Of a stretch of DNA of 64,000 bases, positions 21,301 to 31,585 are shown one piece after another. Source of the stretch: Ancalomicrobiaceae bacterium. GTDB lineage: Bacteria; Pseudomonadota; Alphaproteobacteria; Rhizobiales; Ancalomicrobiaceae. The position numbers and the translations under genes were made by a program. Below the pieces are notes generated by a model. That model saw nothing but the letters and a program-made list of their open reading frames with translations, searched no databases and was not told the origin of the DNA. Position 1 is the stretch's first letter. Every line of letters starts with the position of its first letter. The stretch is taken from positions 1-64,000 of the forward strand of contig JARLIU010000014.1 of NCBI GenBank assembly GCA_031291595.1. The letters are read 5' to 3'.

Positions 21301-21489
21301 GCGGACCAGATCGATGTCGAGCCCGCGCTGGCCGATCGCCTCGGCAAATGCGTGCATCACCGCCTCGGCGCCGTTGCCCGACCCGCAGGTGCCCATGCCG
21401 ACGGCGATGCGCGGCCGCGGCGGCATCAACTTGGCGAGGCCGGCGCCGTGCACGGCGTTGAAGCCGGCGAGATCCCGAATGGCGGTCAT
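18322..21489 (-). CDS. hoxF: HoxF/NuoF-type NADH:FMN subunit fused to GltD/NfnB-like FAD/NAD(P)H oxidoreductase
   Basis: 1055 aa from MTAIRDLAG. NuoF: [30 protein letters not shown]. GltD part: [98 protein letters not shown]. No stop between parts. Confidence 0.93.
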   Translation of the reverse strand: [1055 protein letters not shown]

Positions 21490-22022
21490 GGCAGCAGGTC
21501 TCCCTGATCGAGAGCGCCAAGCTCCTTGAGCAGCGAACGCTCGTTCATATGTCCGAAAATCGTGTGGTTGACCTCGACCACCGGCGCCAGCGCGCACTGG
21601 CCGAAACAGGCGACCGTCCTGAGCGTGGTCCGTCCGTCCGCCGTGGTGACCGACAGGGCTTCCATCTCGCCGTCCTGGCCCTGCGCCAGCCCGAGGCTCA
21701 TCATCGCCGTCTCCAGCAGGTCGCGCGAGCCGCGCGTATGGCAGGCGGTGCCGCGACAGATGCACACCGAGTTCCTGCCTTGCGGCTCCAGGCTGAACAG
21801 CGCGTAGAAGGTGACGACGCCATAGATGCGCGACAGGGGGATCGCCGTCTTCGCCGCTATGTATTCGAGCACCGCCGTTGGCAAGTATTGCGCTGGCTGA
21901 TGCTCCTGCACCTTCTGCAGGATGCCGAGCAGGGCACCTGGGCGGCCGGTACGCTCGGCGATGATGGTGTCGACGAACGCCTGATCGAAGGTCTGGGATC
22001 GTTGCGGGACGGCACTTTGCAT
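21486..22022 (-). CDS. hoxE: Hydrogenase diaphorase NuoE-like 2Fe-2S subunit
   Basis: IYGVVTFYALFSLEPQGRNSVCICRGTACHTRGS ... CFGQC; ATGA overlap with hoxF. Confidence 0.93.
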   Translation of the reverse strand: MQSAVPQRSQTFDQAFVDTIIAERTGRPGALLGILQKVQEHQPAQYLPTAVLEYIAAKTAIPLSRIYGVVTFYALFSLEPQGRNSVCICRGTACHTRGSRDLLETAMMSLGLAQGQDGEMEALSVTTADGRTTLRTVACFGQCALAPVVEVNHTIFGHMNERSLLKELGALDQGDLLP

Positions 22023-22743
22023 TGGTCATCTCCCTCACTGACGCGCGGCCGATTCGGATCGAGATAACGGACACAGCGAAAGCCAAACGGGCGAGTATTC
22101 CCTAGGTATTTACGACACAGGACCGAACGCGCCAAAATACAAACAACCTGTGACTGATAAAAGCAGGAACACGCGACAAATGACTTGATGCTGAAAAGAG
22201 GATTCGCCCACTTTTACCAAATTGTTGTACGTATGTCTGGGCGACGTCTTGGAAGGTGCGAGCCATACGGGGAATATCGTGTCGCGTATGGCTGATCAGC
22301 GTGACCGGTCCGGCACAGACCGGTCTAGCCCCCGAGCGGGGCGCCGCATCGCTTCCGGATAGAGTGACTGCCGCGCATCATGTTCGGCCTCCCCGGTCGT
22401 ACGGTCCGGCCGCGGTTCACCCGCCACCGTGCCGTCGTTCATTTTCATCCGAACGAGCGCGCACGAGGCCAGCGCACAGTATGGGCGGCTCCCATCGGAC
22501 ATTCTTTGAGGTGACGCATACTCGTCGGCCTTGTTTGCAAGAAAGGTAACCGAATTCGAGTCTGCCGGTAATTTGGGGTGGTGACGTATGCCGGCGATCA
22601 GCTGATCGACTTCATCTATCAAGACGCGACCGTCGGAACCGGTCGCATTACAGGCACTTAGCCGCAATATGGACGACGAGTGCGCGATGTTCGGGACCGA
22701 AGTACAGGGCCTCGGCGTCCCGAAATTCGATCCATCCGGAATG

Positions 22744-23526
22744 CTACCTAGCCGGGATTTCGTGCCTCGTGGCGAACGACGTGCCGCGCGTCGCATCGGC
22801 GCCACGGCCGAGATAGGCCGAGATCACCCGGGGATCGCCGGCCAGAACATCGGCCGGGCCCTCGAGCCCGACCCTGCCGAGTTCGAGCACATAGGCATAG
22901 TCCGCCACCCGCAGCGCCGCCCGGGCGTTCTGTTCAACCAGCAGGATCGACACGCCGGCGGCTCTCAGCCCCTCGATCATGCGGAACAGCTCCCGGACCA
23001 GCAACGGCGCCAGCCCGAGGCTCGGTTCGTCGAGCATCAGCAGCCGCGGCCGGCCGATCAGCGCGCGGCCGAGCGCCAGCATCTGCTGTTCGCCGCCCGA
23101 CAGCGTCTCAGCCGCCTGCCGCCGCCGCTCCCACAGGCGGGGAAAGCGGGCATAGACGTCGTCAAGTGCCTTGGCGCGATCGAAGCCCGCGTCGCGGCGG
23201 CGGCGGAAGGCGCCAAGGACGAGATTGTCCTCGACCGTCATCGGGCCGAACAGCGCCCGCGTCTCCGGCACCAGCGACAGGCCCCTGGCGATCATGCGGT
23301 CAATCTCCGGCCGTTCGATCATCTCGCCGTCGACCGAAATTGTGCCCCTCGATGGCAGCAGGCCGATCAGCGCCGACAACAGCGTGGTCTTGCCGGCACC
23401 GTTAGGGCCGATCACCGTGACGATCTGGCCTTCGCCGACCGTCAGGTCGACCTCGCTCACCGCTTCGATGTCACTATGCGCCACCGAGAGCTTGCTCACC
23501 TGCAGCAGCGGCGTTGACGTCGTCAT
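22744..23526 (-). CDS. livF: Branched-chain amino acid-type ABC transporter ATP-binding protein
   Basis: GPNGAGKTTLLSALIG, LSGGEQQMLALGRALIGRPRLLMLDEPSLGLAP. Confidence 0.92.
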   Translation of the reverse strand: MTTSTPLLQVSKLSVAHSDIEAVSEVDLTVGEGQIVTVIGPNGAGKTTLLSALIGLLPSRGTISVDGEMIERPEIDRMIARGLSLVPETRALFGPMTVEDNLVLGAFRRRRDAGFDRAKALDDVYARFPRLWERRRQAAETLSGGEQQMLALGRALIGRPRLLMLDEPSLGLAPLLVRELFRMIEGLRAAGVSILLVEQNARAALRVADYAYVLELGRVGLEGPADVLAGDPRVISAYLGRGADATRGTSFATRHEIPAR

Positions 23527-25337
23527 TCGGCTCCCCCGAGATAGGCCTCGATGACGGCCGGATTGACCCGGATCTCTTCCGGCGTACCGGCGGCGATCGT
23601 CTCGCCGAAATCGATGACAACGATGCGGTCGGCCAGCCCCATGACAAAGTCCATATCGTGCTCGACCAGCAGGATCGCCATGCCTTCGGCCTTCAGCTGG
23701 CGCAGCAACCGGGCGAGCGCCTGCTTCTCCTGAAAGCGCAGTCCGGCGGCCGGCTCGTCGAGGAGGAGGACGCAGGGGTCGGAGGCGAGCGCGCGGGCGA
23801 TCTCCACCAGCCGATGCTGGCCGAGCGCCAAGCTGCCGGCCTTGATCGCCAATTGGTCGCCTAAGCCGACGCGGGACAGCTGGTGGGCCGCCTCGGCGAG
23901 GAGCCGCGCCTCCTCGGCCCGATCGAGCCGCAGCATGGAGGCGAGAACGCCGTTGCGGCCACGGGTATGAGCGCCGACGGCGGCGTTCTCCAGGACGCTC
24001 ATGCCGCGGATCAGCCGGACGTGCTGGAAGGTGCGGGCCAGTCCGTTGGCGGCAAGCGACCGGGCCGTCAGCCCGTGGATGCGTCGCCCGAGGAAGCGGA
24101 CCTCGCCGGACGTCGGCCGGTCGACGGCGGAGAGCTGGTTGAACAGCGTCGATTTGCCGGCGCCGTTCGGCCCGATCAGCGCCAGGATCTCGCCGCTTGC
24201 GACCGACAGCGACACCTCGTTGTTGGCGACGAGCCCGCCAAAGCGGCGGGTGATCGAATCGGCTTCAAGCACGACTTCGCCCGGCAGCGGCATGTAGCGA
24301 CGCGGAAGCTCGCCGACGGCGCGACGGCGCGCCTGCGGTCTCCACAGCCGCTTCGGCACCAGCCGGGCGAGCGCCCCGGCGATGCCGGTCGGCGTCTTCT
24401 GCAGAATGACGACGATGGCAAGGCCGAAGACGATGGTTTCGAAATTGCCGGTGCGGCCGAAGAGATGCGGCAAGACATCCTGCAGCCATTCGCGCAAGAC
24501 GACCACCACGCCGGCGCCAATGATGGCGCCGGGGACGCGGTTGACGCCGCCGATCAGCGCCATGAACAGGAAGTCGATGCCCGCCTGGGTGCCGAAGGGA
24601 GCCGCGGCGACGAAGCGCTGGGTGTAGGCATACAGCCAGCCAGCGACCGCGGCAAACAGCGCGGCGACGAGAAAGGCCGTCATCTTGGCGGAAAACGTGT
24701 TGACGCCCATGGACTCGGCCATCAGCTGGCCGCCGCGCAACGACCGGATGGCACGACCGCTGCGAGAATCCAAGAGGTTGGCGGTCACCAGCACGGCAAG
24801 GATCACCGCGCCCCAGATCAGCCAGTAAAGCGATGCCGCGTCGGAAAACGTCAGGCCGGCGAGATGAAGCGCCGGGATGTCGCTGATCCCGCCGAAACCG
24901 CCGAACAGTTCCGTCGTGCCGAACAGGTAGTAGAACGACAGGCCCCAGGCGATGGTGCCGAGCGGCAGATAGTGGCCGGAAAGCCTCAGCGTCACCGCGC
25001 CGAGGACGCTCGCGACGATCACCGTGGCGACCAGCCCGAGGAGGAGGCCGCCGAGCGGCGAGCCGGCGAGGAGCGACAGTCCGGGCGGCAGGTTGGCGGC
25101 CGGCACCGTCGCGATGACCGCAGCCGAATAGGCGCCGACGCCGACGAAGGCCGCCTGGCCGAATGAGGTCATGCCGGCGACGCCGGTCAACAGCACCAGC
25201 CCCAAGACGGTCAGCGACGCCAGCCCGATATTGTTGGCCAGCGTCAGTTGATACGGCGTGAGCAGCGCCGACATCAACCCGAGCGCGGCGACGGCGGCGG
25301 CGATGCCGGTGACCGGCGAGGCAAGCAGTCGGCGCAT
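23523..25337 (-). CDS. LivM permease - LivG ATPase fusion (branched-chain amino acid-type ABC transporter)
   Basis: Single ORF of 604 aa: LivM TM region (LTGVAGMTSFGQAAFVGVGAYSAA) then LivG ([34 protein letters not shown]). Confidence 0.92.
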   Translation of the reverse strand: MRRLLASPVTGIAAAVAALGLMSALLTPYQLTLANNIGLASLTVLGLVLLTGVAGMTSFGQAAFVGVGAYSAAVIATVPAANLPPGLSLLAGSPLGGLLLGLVATVIVASVLGAVTLRLSGHYLPLGTIAWGLSFYYLFGTTELFGGFGGISDIPALHLAGLTFSDAASLYWLIWGAVILAVLVTANLLDSRSGRAIRSLRGGQLMAESMGVNTFSAKMTAFLVAALFAAVAGWLYAYTQRFVAAAPFGTQAGIDFLFMALIGGVNRVPGAIIGAGVVVVLREWLQDVLPHLFGRTGNFETIVFGLAIVVILQKTPTGIAGALARLVPKRLWRPQARRRAVGELPRRYMPLPGEVVLEADSITRRFGGLVANNEVSLSVASGEILALIGPNGAGKSTLFNQLSAVDRPTSGEVRFLGRRIHGLTARSLAANGLARTFQHVRLIRGMSVLENAAVGAHTRGRNGVLASMLRLDRAEEARLLAEAAHQLSRVGLGDQLAIKAGSLALGQHRLVEIARALASDPCVLLLDEPAAGLRFQEKQALARLLRQLKAEGMAILLVEHDMDFVMGLADRIVVIDFGETIAAGTPEEIRVNPAVIEAYLGGAE

Positions 25338-26374
25338 CACTCGTCGTCCCCGACGCTTGGCTGCCGCAGCGAGCGCCACAGCAGCACCGGCAGCAGCAGG
25401 GTGAAGACGATGATCTCCTTGTAGCTCGAGGCCCAGAAGGTGGAGAACGACTCCGCCTGTCCGACCATCAGTGCGCCGAGCGCGGCGACCGGATAGCTCG
25501 ACATGGCGCCGATGATGGCGCCGACAAAGCCTTTCAACGAGATGAGGAAGCCGCTGTCGTAGTAGATCGTGGTGATGGGGGCGACGACGATGCCGGAGAC
25601 CGCGCCGATGAGGGCTGCGAGCGTCATCGAGGTGCGGCCGGCGAATACCGGCGAGATGCCGACGAGTTCGGCCCCTAAGCGATTGAAGGCGGCAGCCCTG
25701 AGCGCCTTGCCCCACAGGCTGGTTTCGAAGAACAGCCAGAGCGCGACGGTGAGAGCCGCCGAGACGCCGATCACCCATAGCGTCTGGCTGGCGATGATCG
25801 CCGGCCCGAGCTGTACGACGCTGTCGGAGAACGGCTCGGTGCGCGCGCCTTCCGGACCGAAGATGAGGAGGCCGCCGCCGATCAGCGCCACATGCACCGC
25901 AATCGCCACCATGAGGAGGACGAGCGACGGCGCCGAGGCGATCGGCTGAAAGAACACGCGATAGATGAGCGGTCCGAGCGGGACGACGGTCAGCAGCGCG
26001 AAGCCGATCTGCACCAGAAGGCCGAGATGATCGAAGGGCACCGACAATCCCAGGCCGACGACGAAGAGGCCATGCGCGGCGAGCGCCAGCGATGTCCGCG
26101 GCACGGTCCAACGGCGATGCCGCTGCCGCTCGGCGACGATATCCATGGCGAGAGCGACCAGCGCGAGACCAAACACCAGCACGCCGAGCCTGACCGGACG
26201 GCCGCTTTGCATCGCCGCCATGGTCAGGGCGGAGAAGGTGACGAATTCCCCCTGCGGCACCAGCAGGATGCGCGTCACCGAGAACACCAGGATGATGGAC
26301 AGCGCCAATAGCGCGTAGATCGCGCCGGAGGTCATGCCGTCCTGGCCGAGCATGAGCGCGATTTGCCCGTTCAT
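25337..26374 (-). CDS. livH: Branched-chain amino acid-type ABC transporter permease
   Basis: LivH-like TM pattern; MTSGAIYALLALSIILVFSVTRILLVPQGEFVTFSALTM. Confidence 0.9.
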   Translation of the reverse strand: MNGQIALMLGQDGMTSGAIYALLALSIILVFSVTRILLVPQGEFVTFSALTMAAMQSGRPVRLGVLVFGLALVALAMDIVAERQRHRRWTVPRTSLALAAHGLFVVGLGLSVPFDHLGLLVQIGFALLTVVPLGPLIYRVFFQPIASAPSLVLLMVAIAVHVALIGGGLLIFGPEGARTEPFSDSVVQLGPAIIASQTLWVIGVSAALTVALWLFFETSLWGKALRAAAFNRLGAELVGISPVFAGRTSMTLAALIGAVSGIVVAPITTIYYDSGFLISLKGFVGAIIGAMSSYPVAALGALMVGQAESFSTFWASSYKEIIVFTLLLPVLLWRSLRQPSVGDDE

Positions 26375-26450
26375 CGCCTGCCATCCCTCGCCACGGAACC
26401 GGGCGGCGGCGCCTTGGCCGCTGTCGGGCGCATGCGGCTGGAGCCCCTTG

Positions 26451-27599
26451 TCACTTCAACAGATGGAACTGGCCGCCGGAGACGGTCAGCAGTTCCAGCC
26501 CGCGGACATCGAAGCCGCTGTGATCCTCGGGCGTCATGTTGTAGACGCCCTGGGCACCGACGAGTTCCTTGGTCGCCTCCAAGGCATCGCGCAAGCCAGC
26601 GCGGAATTCCGGCGTACCGGGCTTGCCCTGCTTCAGCGCATCCGGGATCGCCTGTTCCAGCAGCAGTCCGGCGTCGAGCACATTGGCGCCGAAGGTTGCC
26701 GGCTTCACCCCATAGAGCTTCTGGTAAGCCGCGATGTAGTCGACCGCGATCTTCTTGGCCGGGTTCCAGTCCGGGATCTCGTCGAGCACCAGCATGCCGG
26801 AGCCGGCCAGGATGGTGCCTTCGACTTTTCTGCCGCCGAGCTTCAGAAACTCCTGCAGCGCCGCGCCATGCGTCTGATAGATCTTGCCGTGATAGCCGAC
26901 GTCGACCAGCGTCGTTTCCGGCAGGACGGAGGACGAACCGGGCGCGCCGATCAGCACCGCGTCGGGCGACTTGGAGGTGATCTTCAACCCCTGCGCCATC
27001 AGGGACGTATCCTGGCGGGTGAAGCGCTCCTCGGCGACCACGGCGATGCCCTTGGCCTTGGCGGCGTCCTTCAGCACCTTGGCCCAGGTATCGCCGTAGG
27101 CATCCGATGTGCCGATGAAGCCGACGGTCTTCACCCCGGTCTTCACCATGTGCGACACCAACAAATCGGCGACCAGCCCGTCGTTCTGCGTCGTCTTGAA
27201 CACCCACTTCTTCTTGGCGTCCATCGGCAACACCGCCGAGGCGGAGCCGACGGGCGCCAGCATCGGCACACCGTTCTCGGCGGCAAAGCCGATGACGCCG
27301 AGCGCATTGGGCGAACCGGAGGGGCCGATGATGGCGTCGACCTTGTCTTCCAGCACCAGCTTCTTGAACGCCGTCACGGTCGCAGTGGGGTCGGAGGCGT
27401 CGTCGAGCGAGATATACTCGATCGTCTCGCCGCCGGCCGTCTTCGGCAAGAGCGGCACTGTGTTCTTTTGCGGGATGCCGACGAGCGCGATCGGCCCGGA
27501 AGCCGAGGTGACGACGCCGATCTTCACGCCGGCCAGGGCGGGCGAAACGAGCGCCACGGCGAGTGCGAGCGACAGGGCGAGAGGTCTCATGGCCGGCAT
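26451..27599 (-). CDS. Branched-chain amino acid-type ABC transporter substrate-binding protein
   Basis: Signal peptide; VKIGVVTSASGPIALVGIPQKNTVPLL; Peripla_BP_6-like. Confidence 0.9.
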   Translation of the reverse strand: MPAMRPLALSLALAVALVSPALAGVKIGVVTSASGPIALVGIPQKNTVPLLPKTAGGETIEYISLDDASDPTATVTAFKKLVLEDKVDAIIGPSGSPNALGVIGFAAENGVPMLAPVGSASAVLPMDAKKKWVFKTTQNDGLVADLLVSHMVKTGVKTVGFIGTSDAYGDTWAKVLKDAAKAKGIAVVAEERFTRQDTSLMAQGLKITSKSPDAVLIGAPGSSSVLPETTLVDVGYHGKIYQTHGAALQEFLKLGGRKVEGTILAGSGMLVLDEIPDWNPAKKIAVDYIAAYQKLYGVKPATFGANVLDAGLLLEQAIPDALKQGKPGTPEFRAGLRDALEATKELVGAQGVYNMTPEDHSGFDVRGLELLTVSGGQFHLLK

Positions 27600-27728
27600 C
27601 GGGTTTCTCCAGGGTCGACCACGCTTAGCCACATAGCCGCATGAGGGAAAGGCCAAAATCGGCATGCCCGAACGAATGCGGATGCCGGGGTCGCCCGGCG
27701 CTCGGCGCCGTGCCCGCGGTCATCCGCC

Positions 27729-28715
<987 letters not shown>

Positions 28716-28812
28716 TCAAGGGCGGGGCGGCCGGCCGCCGAAGCATATCGGCGGCGGAGGCGATCGGCGCGGCATGCTGCGGCGCAATCGCGGCGGCGCC
28801 GGGACGCGCGCC

Positions 28813-30768
28813 TCAGGCGGCGCCGACCCGGGCGAGGAAGCCGTCGATGGTGTCGGAAATGTCGGCGGCCGAGCGGTTGACCGACTGGAAGGCCGCCATC
28901 AGCCGCTGCGCCACTTCCGCCGTCTCCTTGACCGCAGTCGTCAGTTCGACCACCGCCCCGGAGGTTTCCTCGGTGCGGCTGGAGGCGGCCATGGCGTTGC
29001 GCGAAATCTCCTGGGTGGCGGCTTCCTGCTCGATCATCGCCGAGGCGATGGCATTCGACGCCTCGTCGGCCGACTTCATGGTCGAAACGATGCCGCGTAC
29101 CGCCTGGACCGTATCCTCGGTGGTCTTCTGGATCTCGGCGATCTGCCGGGCGATCTCCTCGGTCGCCTTGCTGGTCTGGTTGGCCAGCTGCTTGACCTCG
29201 CTCGCCACCACGGCAAAGCCGCGACCAGCCTCGCCGGCGCGCGCCGCTTCGATGGTGGCGTTGAGCGCCAGCAGATTGGTCTGTTCGGCGATCTCGTTGA
29301 TGAGGCCGACCACCTTGCCGATCTGATCGGCCGACCGGGCGAGCTGGGCGATCTTCACGTCGACCGAGGCGGCCGATTGACTGGCCTTGCCGACCACGTT
29401 GGAGGCTGCGCCGACCTGCCGGCCGATCTCGCCGATGGAGGCCTGCATCTCCTCGGCCGCCGCCGCCACGGTGGTGACGCCGGACATGGCGTCATGCGCG
29501 GAAGAGGCCGCGCCGGACGCGCGTTCGGCGGCACCGGATGCCAGTTTCGCCAGATTCTGCGCGCTCTGCTGCACGGTTCGGGTCTCGTCGGCGAGCGATG
29601 TCATCAACGTCTCGATGGCGCCGCGGAACGACATGATCATCGACTGCACGTCGTCGGCGCGGTGGCGGCGGGCCAGTTCGTCCGCTGCATGCTCCTGGCC
29701 GAGCTTGGTGCGATCGATGGCATTGTCGCGGAACACCCTGAGCGCATCCGCCATATGGCCGATCTCGTCATTGCGGCCGTTCGCTCCGAAATGCACGTCG
29801 AGTTCGCCGCTGGCCAGCCGCCGCATCGATTCCGTCATCTTGGCGATCGGCCGGGCGATGATGCGGGTGAGCGTCCATCCGACGATGATGGCGAACAGGA
29901 TCGCCAGGCCGACAATGACGCCCGCCTGGATCAGCGCCTGTCTCTCACTGGCGACGGCGCCGTCCGCCTCGGCGGCGATGGCCTCGCCGATCTTGGCAAT
30001 CACCGCATTCGCCTCAGTACGGGCCGTCTTGGCCGCCGTGTCGAAGGCGGCAACCTGCTTGACGAGCCCCTGGAAGGAGTCGTCGAGATCGCCCATCGCA
30101 TCGGCGAGCGGCTTCTTGCGTGGGCTGTCGAGCTTGTCGGTTTCGGCACGGACGGCGGCGAACATATCCTGGAAGGCCTTGCGGTCGTCGTCGCGCCGCG
30201 TCAGCACGTACGTGCGCATGGCGAGCCGCAACATCTGCGCATCGGCCGTAACCTGCTTGCCGGTGGCCAGCAGCGCGCTTGCCTTGGCCGCGACCGCGGG
30301 ATCGCTGGCCTCTTTCAACGCCGCGGTGGCGTCGTCCTGGATCTTGCCGGCGACATCGGTGATGCCGTCGAACTTCGATGCGCGGGTCGACTGCAACGAG
30401 TCGATCTCGTTGAACGCCTTCCACAGCGCGGTCGCCGATTTGCGCAATTCGCCGAGCGGCACCTGACGGAAGGCGGCGCCTTCCATGCCGCCGAGCAGGA
30501 CGTTGGCCTCGACCAAAGCCTGCTGCGCGCTGGTGATGATCTCGGAATCGGATCCGATGGAGAACCGGCTGAGGTTCTGCGCAGCGTCGCTGACTTTCAC
30601 CAGGATCTGGGCGCTGGCGCTGGTCCGGCCGACGGTACCGCCGATCGTGAACACGCTGTTGAGACCGGAACCGGCAACGAGGACGACGAGGCAGACGAGG
30701 CACAAGGTGCCGGCGCCGATCTTGGTTCCGGTCGAGCGGAAGCGGGGAAGTCTGAGGCGTTTCATCAT
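28813..30768 (-). CDS. Methyl-accepting chemotaxis protein
   Basis: TM, HAMP ([22 protein letters not shown]), signalling hairpin ([43 protein letters not shown]-type). Confidence 0.95.
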   Translation of the reverse strand: MMKRLRLPRFRSTGTKIGAGTLCLVCLVVLVAGSGLNSVFTIGGTVGRTSASAQILVKVSDAAQNLSRFSIGSDSEIITSAQQALVEANVLLGGMEGAAFRQVPLGELRKSATALWKAFNEIDSLQSTRASKFDGITDVAGKIQDDATAALKEASDPAVAAKASALLATGKQVTADAQMLRLAMRTYVLTRRDDDRKAFQDMFAAVRAETDKLDSPRKKPLADAMGDLDDSFQGLVKQVAAFDTAAKTARTEANAVIAKIGEAIAAEADGAVASERQALIQAGVIVGLAILFAIIVGWTLTRIIARPIAKMTESMRRLASGELDVHFGANGRNDEIGHMADALRVFRDNAIDRTKLGQEHAADELARRHRADDVQSMIMSFRGAIETLMTSLADETRTVQQSAQNLAKLASGAAERASGAASSAHDAMSGVTTVAAAAEEMQASIGEIGRQVGAASNVVGKASQSAASVDVKIAQLARSADQIGKVVGLINEIAEQTNLLALNATIEAARAGEAGRGFAVVASEVKQLANQTSKATEEIARQIAEIQKTTEDTVQAVRGIVSTMKSADEASNAIASAMIEQEAATQEISRNAMAASSRTEETSGAVVELTTAVKETAEVAQRLMAAFQSVNRSAADISDTIDGFLARVGAA

Positions 30769-31118
30769 CCGATCCCTGGAACTTTATGTTATCGGACGAG
30801 TGTCGCGCGGAAGAGTTAATAAAGAATCAGCTAAGACACAGCTTAAAGTTAGCAATATTTCTATATGTCATTTTTAACAGATGGCTGACAGAGGCAGGCA
30901 AGCGTTGCTGCTACAGCAAAAGAAATGAACTTGCTTAAACGTTTGGACTTGCCGAAGCGATAACCCACTCAGTTATGGATCATCACGACCTGAATACACG
31001 AAACCAGCGTCAAATATCTGGTGTTGCGCGAGAATTCGCCTTTTGCAGGAGCCAGGGTTGTAGCCGCGGCACGCCTGCCTTGGCTCACCACCCCACCGCG
31101 CCGCACCGACCAGCCGTC

Positions 31119-31511
31119 TTAAGGCTCGGAACGACTTGGAGCGTCGCGGTCGCGCTCGTAGCGGCGCTCAAGCGGGAACGGCGGCAGCCAGGATTCGCGG
31201 CGGACCGTCCAAAGCTCATAGGTCGGCATGAACTGGTCGGGAGCGTCGAGAGTGCCGAGGTTCACCTCGACTTCGTCGTCGGAGCGAGAGAACACCGACG
31301 AGCCGCAGCGCGGACAGAAGAACCGGCCGGCGTAGTCGCGCGTCTCGCCGGTGATCGTCACGGCGGTGTCGGGGAAGATCGCCGATGCGTGAAACAGCGC
31401 GCCATGATGCTTGCGGCAGTCGAGACAGTGACAGATGCCGACCCGATAGGGCGACCCCGTCGCGGCGAGCCGCACATGGCCGCACAGGCAGCCGCCGGTG
31501 AAACGGTCCAT
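31119..31511 (-). CDS. GFA-family (glutathione-dependent formaldehyde-activating-like) protein
   Basis: TGGCLCGHVRLAATG, CHCLDCRKHHGALF, FFCPRCGSSVF zinc ligand pattern. Confidence 0.88.
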   Translation of the reverse strand: MDRFTGGCLCGHVRLAATGSPYRVGICHCLDCRKHHGALFHASAIFPDTAVTITGETRDYAGRFFCPRCGSSVFSRSDDEVEVNLGTLDAPDQFMPTYELWTVRRESWLPPFPLERRYERDRDAPSRSEP

Positions 31512-31585
31512 GCTGCGTCTCCTTGCGAACGCGAGGTTTCGGACATTGGCGGCGGCCCCGGTCGCCCGGAGCCGCCGATGGATCG

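Noticed and set aside
17737-21507. 1256-aa plus-strand ORF opposite hoxU/hoxF
   Set aside because: Antisense shadow of a high-GC3 gene; low-complexity R/D/A/V-rich translation, no recognisable domains, while the opposite strand encodes clear HoxF motifs.
22023-22300. sigma-54 or FNR site for the hox promoter
   Set aside because: I looked for TGGCAC-N5-TTGCA and TTGAT-N4-ATCAA in the hoxE upstream region and found no convincing match.
22296-22805. 169-aa minus-strand ORF between hoxE and livF; also a short plus-strand frame ending at about 22660 (YAGDQLIDFIYQDATVGTGRITGT)
   Set aside because: No family recognised, overlaps livF, and the short frame is too brief to call a gene or remnant.
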